A model generated the notes under the pieces. It saw only the letters and a list, made by a program, of their open reading frames with translations. It was not told the DNA's origin and did no database searches. From Chitinophaga rupis (lineage in GTDB: Bacteria; Bacteroidota; Bacteroidia; Chitinophagales; Chitinophagaceae): DNA of 64,000 nucleotides. The position numbers were made by a program, and so were the translations under genes. Position 1 is the stretch's first letter; every line of letters starts with the position of its first letter. The DNA lies in assembly GCF_900109685.1 (NCBI RefSeq), contig NZ_FOBB01000003.1:186001-250000 (forward strand). Direction: 5' to 3'. Shown one piece after another: positions 61,838 to 64,000 of this stretch.

Positions 61838-62651
61838 CAAGGTAAGCGCGCGCTGCTCCAGGATAACTACGGAAGCTTACAGTACATCTTTCTCACTGGG
61901 CATACGCCTGTTGGATAAAAAATTCCATGCGCCTATCTACGCTATTTACGGCTTTGTACGTTTTGCAGATGAGATTGTAGATTCTTTTCACGATTACCCG
62001 AAATCTGATCTGCTAAAGGATTTCCGGCAGCAGACCTATGCAGCCATTGCCGATCGCATTAGCCTGAACCCTATTTTAAACAGCTTCCAGGCAACGGTAC
62101 ATGCCTGCAATATTGAAATGGAGCTGATAAATACCTTTCTGGATAGTATGGAAATGGACCTGCAGCAACACTGCTACTCCCGCAGCCTGTATGAGCAATA
62201 TATCTTAGGTTCCGCAGAAGTAGTAGGGCTCATGTGCCTGCGGGTATTTACAGAAGGTGATCATGAGCAGTACACCGCCTTACAACACCCCGCCATGAAG
62301 CTGGGCGCAGCCTTTCAGAAAATAAATTTCCTGCGGGATGTAAAGGCCGACAGCCAGGAGCTGGGACGTTTATACTTTCCCGGCGTAAACCTGGATCATT
62401 TTACAGTAGCCGACAAACAGCAGATAGAAAGAGAAATAGGCGCAGATCTTAAACAGGCTATTGACGGCATACGCCGCCTGCCCGCCGGGGCGCGCAAAGG
62501 GGTATACCTCGCCTATGCCTATTACCTGGTGCTGTTCAATAAAATAAAGAACCTGCCGCCGCAAAAGATCATGACGGAAAGGATCCGGGTAGGTAACAGC
62601 CATAAGATAGGACTTATGCTGCAAACCATGGTGGTAGGATTACCTAAATAA
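61821..62651 (+). CDS. crtB: phytoene synthase CrtB
   Basis: A 276-residue synthase that condenses two GGPP to phytoene. VRFADEIVDSFHD near residue 46 is the first Asp-rich motif and INFLRDVKADSQELGRLYFP near 168 the second. Its start lies inside the crtI gene, so the two are translationally coupled. No GGPP synthase gene is in the window; it must be elsewhere. Confidence 0.93.
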   Translation: MKALFDKVSARCSRITTEAYSTSFSLGIRLLDKKFHAPIYAIYGFVRFADEIVDSFHDYPKSDLLKDFRQQTYAAIADRISLNPILNSFQATVHACNIEMELINTFLDSMEMDLQQHCYSRSLYEQYILGSAEVVGLMCLRVFTEGDHEQYTALQHPAMKLGAAFQKINFLRDVKADSQELGRLYFPGVNLDHFTVADKQQIEREIGADLKQAIDGIRRLPAGARKGVYLAYAYYLVLFNKIKNLPPQKIMTERIRVGNSHKIGLMLQTMVVGLPK

Positions 62652-62661
62652 AACATGTGGT

Positions 62662-63132
62662 ATGTGGATGTATATTCTGATAACTACAGGCGCTTTTCTG
62701 TTAATGGAGATGGTGGCCTGGTGCACGCATAAATACCTGATGCATGGCCTGCTGTGGCATTTACACCGCGACCATCATAAAAAAACAGAAGGCCGCTTCT
62801 TTGAGAAGAACGATTACTTCTTCCTCATTTTTGCCATACCCGGCATTCTGCTTTTCCTGGCAGGAACCATGGGCCGCCAGCCGCTGCTGCTTTCCATTGC
62901 AGCAGGTATTACATTATACGGCTTTACCTACTTTGTGGTGCACGATATTTTTATTCACCAGCGGTTTAACCTGTTCCGCAATACGCACAATGTATATTTG
63001 CTGGCTTTACGGCGCGCCCATAAAATGCATCATAAACATATTGATAAAGAGGAAGGGGAATGTTTTGGCATGCTGTTCTTCCCGTTCCGTTATATAAGAG
63101 AAGCCCAAAAGGCCCGCAAACAACCGGCATGA
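62662..63132 (+). CDS. crtZ: beta-carotene 3-hydroxylase CrtZ
   Basis: A 156-residue membrane protein with the His-box set of di-iron hydroxylases: HKYLMH, HRDHHK, HDIFIHQR and HKMHHKH, each with paired histidines, and hydrophobic segments around them. It adds hydroxyls to the rings of beta-carotene, giving zeaxanthin. It begins 10 bases after crtB; the last codon overlaps the next start (ATGA). Confidence 0.9.
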   Translation: MWMYILITTGAFLLMEMVAWCTHKYLMHGLLWHLHRDHHKKTEGRFFEKNDYFFLIFAIPGILLFLAGTMGRQPLLLSIAAGITLYGFTYFVVHDIFIHQRFNLFRNTHNVYLLALRRAHKMHHKHIDKEEGECFGMLFFPFRYIREAQKARKQPA

Positions 63133-63863
63133 AGTATACTTACTTTTATATAGATCTCTTCACCATACTGGTGCCGCTGCTGGCCTCCTTTCACCCCAGA
63201 CTGCAGTTTTACCAGCAGTGGGGTGCTTTCTGGCCTGCCAACATTTTATGCAGTATGTTTTTCCTTATATGGGATGTTTGGTTTACCAAAGCAGGCGTAT
63301 GGGGTTTTAATGCTGATTATGTAACCGGCTGGTATATGTATAACCTGCCGGTAGAAGAAGCATTATTTTTTGTATGCATACCCTACGCCTGCCTTTTTTC
63401 TTACCATTGTATAAAGGTGCTTTGGCTAAAACAGCGCAGCTACAGGCAGCTGAGCAGCATTATATCGGGTATTATCATTGTGTTGCTGGCGGCAGCCGTC
63501 TTTTTTTTCCATAACAAAGCCTATCCTGCAGTAACAGCTGTACTGCTACTGGCCTTTATTTTTTACAATGCATATGTAAAAAAGCAGGCGTGGATGGGGG
63601 CCTTATATATTTCCTATGGCGTAATGCTGCTGCCTTTCCTGATCGTGAATGGCTTGCTCACCGGCTCGTGGATACCTGCTCCGGTAGTATGGTACAATTC
63701 AAAGGAGATCATTGGCACACGCATACTAACCATTCCAATAGAAGATCTTTTTTATGGCCTATTAATGGTTGGTGCAAATACCCTGTTCTATGAACACCTT
63801 TCATTGAAGAAGCTACACCTATACAACAAAGCCGGAAAATTAAATCGCCATACTGTTACTTAA
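63129..63863 (+). CDS. lycopene beta-cyclase, CrtYc-CrtYd fusion
   Basis: A 244-residue membrane protein from ATG 63129. Two related halves, each with three hydrophobic segments, carry NLPVEEALFFVCIPY near 70 and TIPIEDLFYGLLMVGA near 205, the P-x-E motifs of the c and d subunits of heterodimeric lycopene cyclases joined in one chain as in many Bacteroidota. It closes the rings of lycopene. It is the last complete gene of the operon. Confidence 0.9.
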   Translation: MKYTYFYIDLFTILVPLLASFHPRLQFYQQWGAFWPANILCSMFFLIWDVWFTKAGVWGFNADYVTGWYMYNLPVEEALFFVCIPYACLFSYHCIKVLWLKQRSYRQLSSIISGIIIVLLAAAVFFFHNKAYPAVTAVLLLAFIFYNAYVKKQAWMGALYISYGVMLLPFLIVNGLLTGSWIPAPVVWYNSKEIIGTRILTIPIEDLFYGLLMVGANTLFYEHLSLKKLHLYNKAGKLNRHTVT

Positions 63864-63976
63864 TGTCCTCATTAATGGCTTTTGTGCCAGTGGAGCCCCC
63901 CCTGCTGCAGCATATGCATGCTTTTTGATCTAAGCCTGTTTAACAAAGGGCATTCACTTCCATAAAATTCCGCTTT

Positions 63977-64000
63977 ATGAAAAATGAGCAATTTAAGCCG
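63977..64000 (+). CDS. possible start of a further gene, truncated by the window
   Basis: ATG at 63977 opens a frame (MKNEQFKP...) that continues past the right edge. Only eight codons are visible, so this is only a possibility; there is 113 bases between it and the cyclase stop with no other sign of a gene. Confidence 0.2.

Overview
The window is chromosomal DNA of a Bacteroidota bacterium, most likely a Chitinophaga-like member of the Chitinophagaceae. Signs of this are a type IX secretion PorP/SprF-type protein, SusD-free but glycosidase-rich lipoproteins, promoters of the TTTG/TAnnTTTG type, weak Shine-Dalgarno sites, many AraC regulators and a CarH-type light regulator beside carotenoid genes. 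No rRNA, tRNA, CRISPR array, prophage or insertion sequence was seen.

Layout. 1-5925 (minus strand): a tightly packed sugar operon (GT-B-like transferase, SpsF-type cytidylyltransferase, split transketolase, class III aminotransferase, SDR, KdsC-like phosphatase) that probably makes a nucleotide-activated amino or keto sugar for a surface glycan. 6052-6582: a small lipoprotein and a small membrane protein. 6785-13767: a four-gene unit with its own promoter: VioB-like ferritin-fold protein, LodA-like quinone-cofactor oxidase, SPASM radical SAM enzyme and FAD monooxygenase. This is the best candidate for an undescribed system, because it joins a LodA-type oxidase with QhpD/QhpG-like maturation enzymes. 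13714-24078: accessory genes (secreted protein, DHA2 exporter, an ECF42 sigma factor with DGPF and AhpD-like partners, GH30 and frameshifted GH71/99-like glycosidases, an HD protein, an AraC regulator).

24100-46527: a nitrogen island. Crp/Fnr regulator and siroheme methyltransferase diverge from nirBD, a porin, a nitrate/nitrite transporter, a nitrate reductase fused to its own FAD/NADH and [2Fe-2S] modules, and a rubredoxin-tailed protein with a degenerate nitrite/sulfite reductase fold. Three TGAT-N4-ATCA palindromes mark the control regions. A NarX/NarL-like two-component pair follows, then porin-urtABCDE for urea uptake. Together these would bring nitrate and urea into the cell and reduce nitrate to ammonium.

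47166-51589: an AraC regulator divergent from an aldehyde dehydrogenase-DUF779 pair, then an NmrA-like and a VOC protein. 51625-59265: mostly envelope and secreted proteins. 59301-63863: a MerR/B12 regulator with the CarH photoreceptor signature, divergent from crtI-crtB-crtZ-crtY(cd), which should convert phytoene precursors to zeaxanthin-like carotenoids under light control.

Intergenic DNA carries at least two families of palindromic repeats (around 16.9, 43.8 and 57.4 kb; and around 37.45 and 42.63 kb), two of them inside the urea operon, and a degenerate 54-57 bp tandem repeat at 46.9-47.1 kb.
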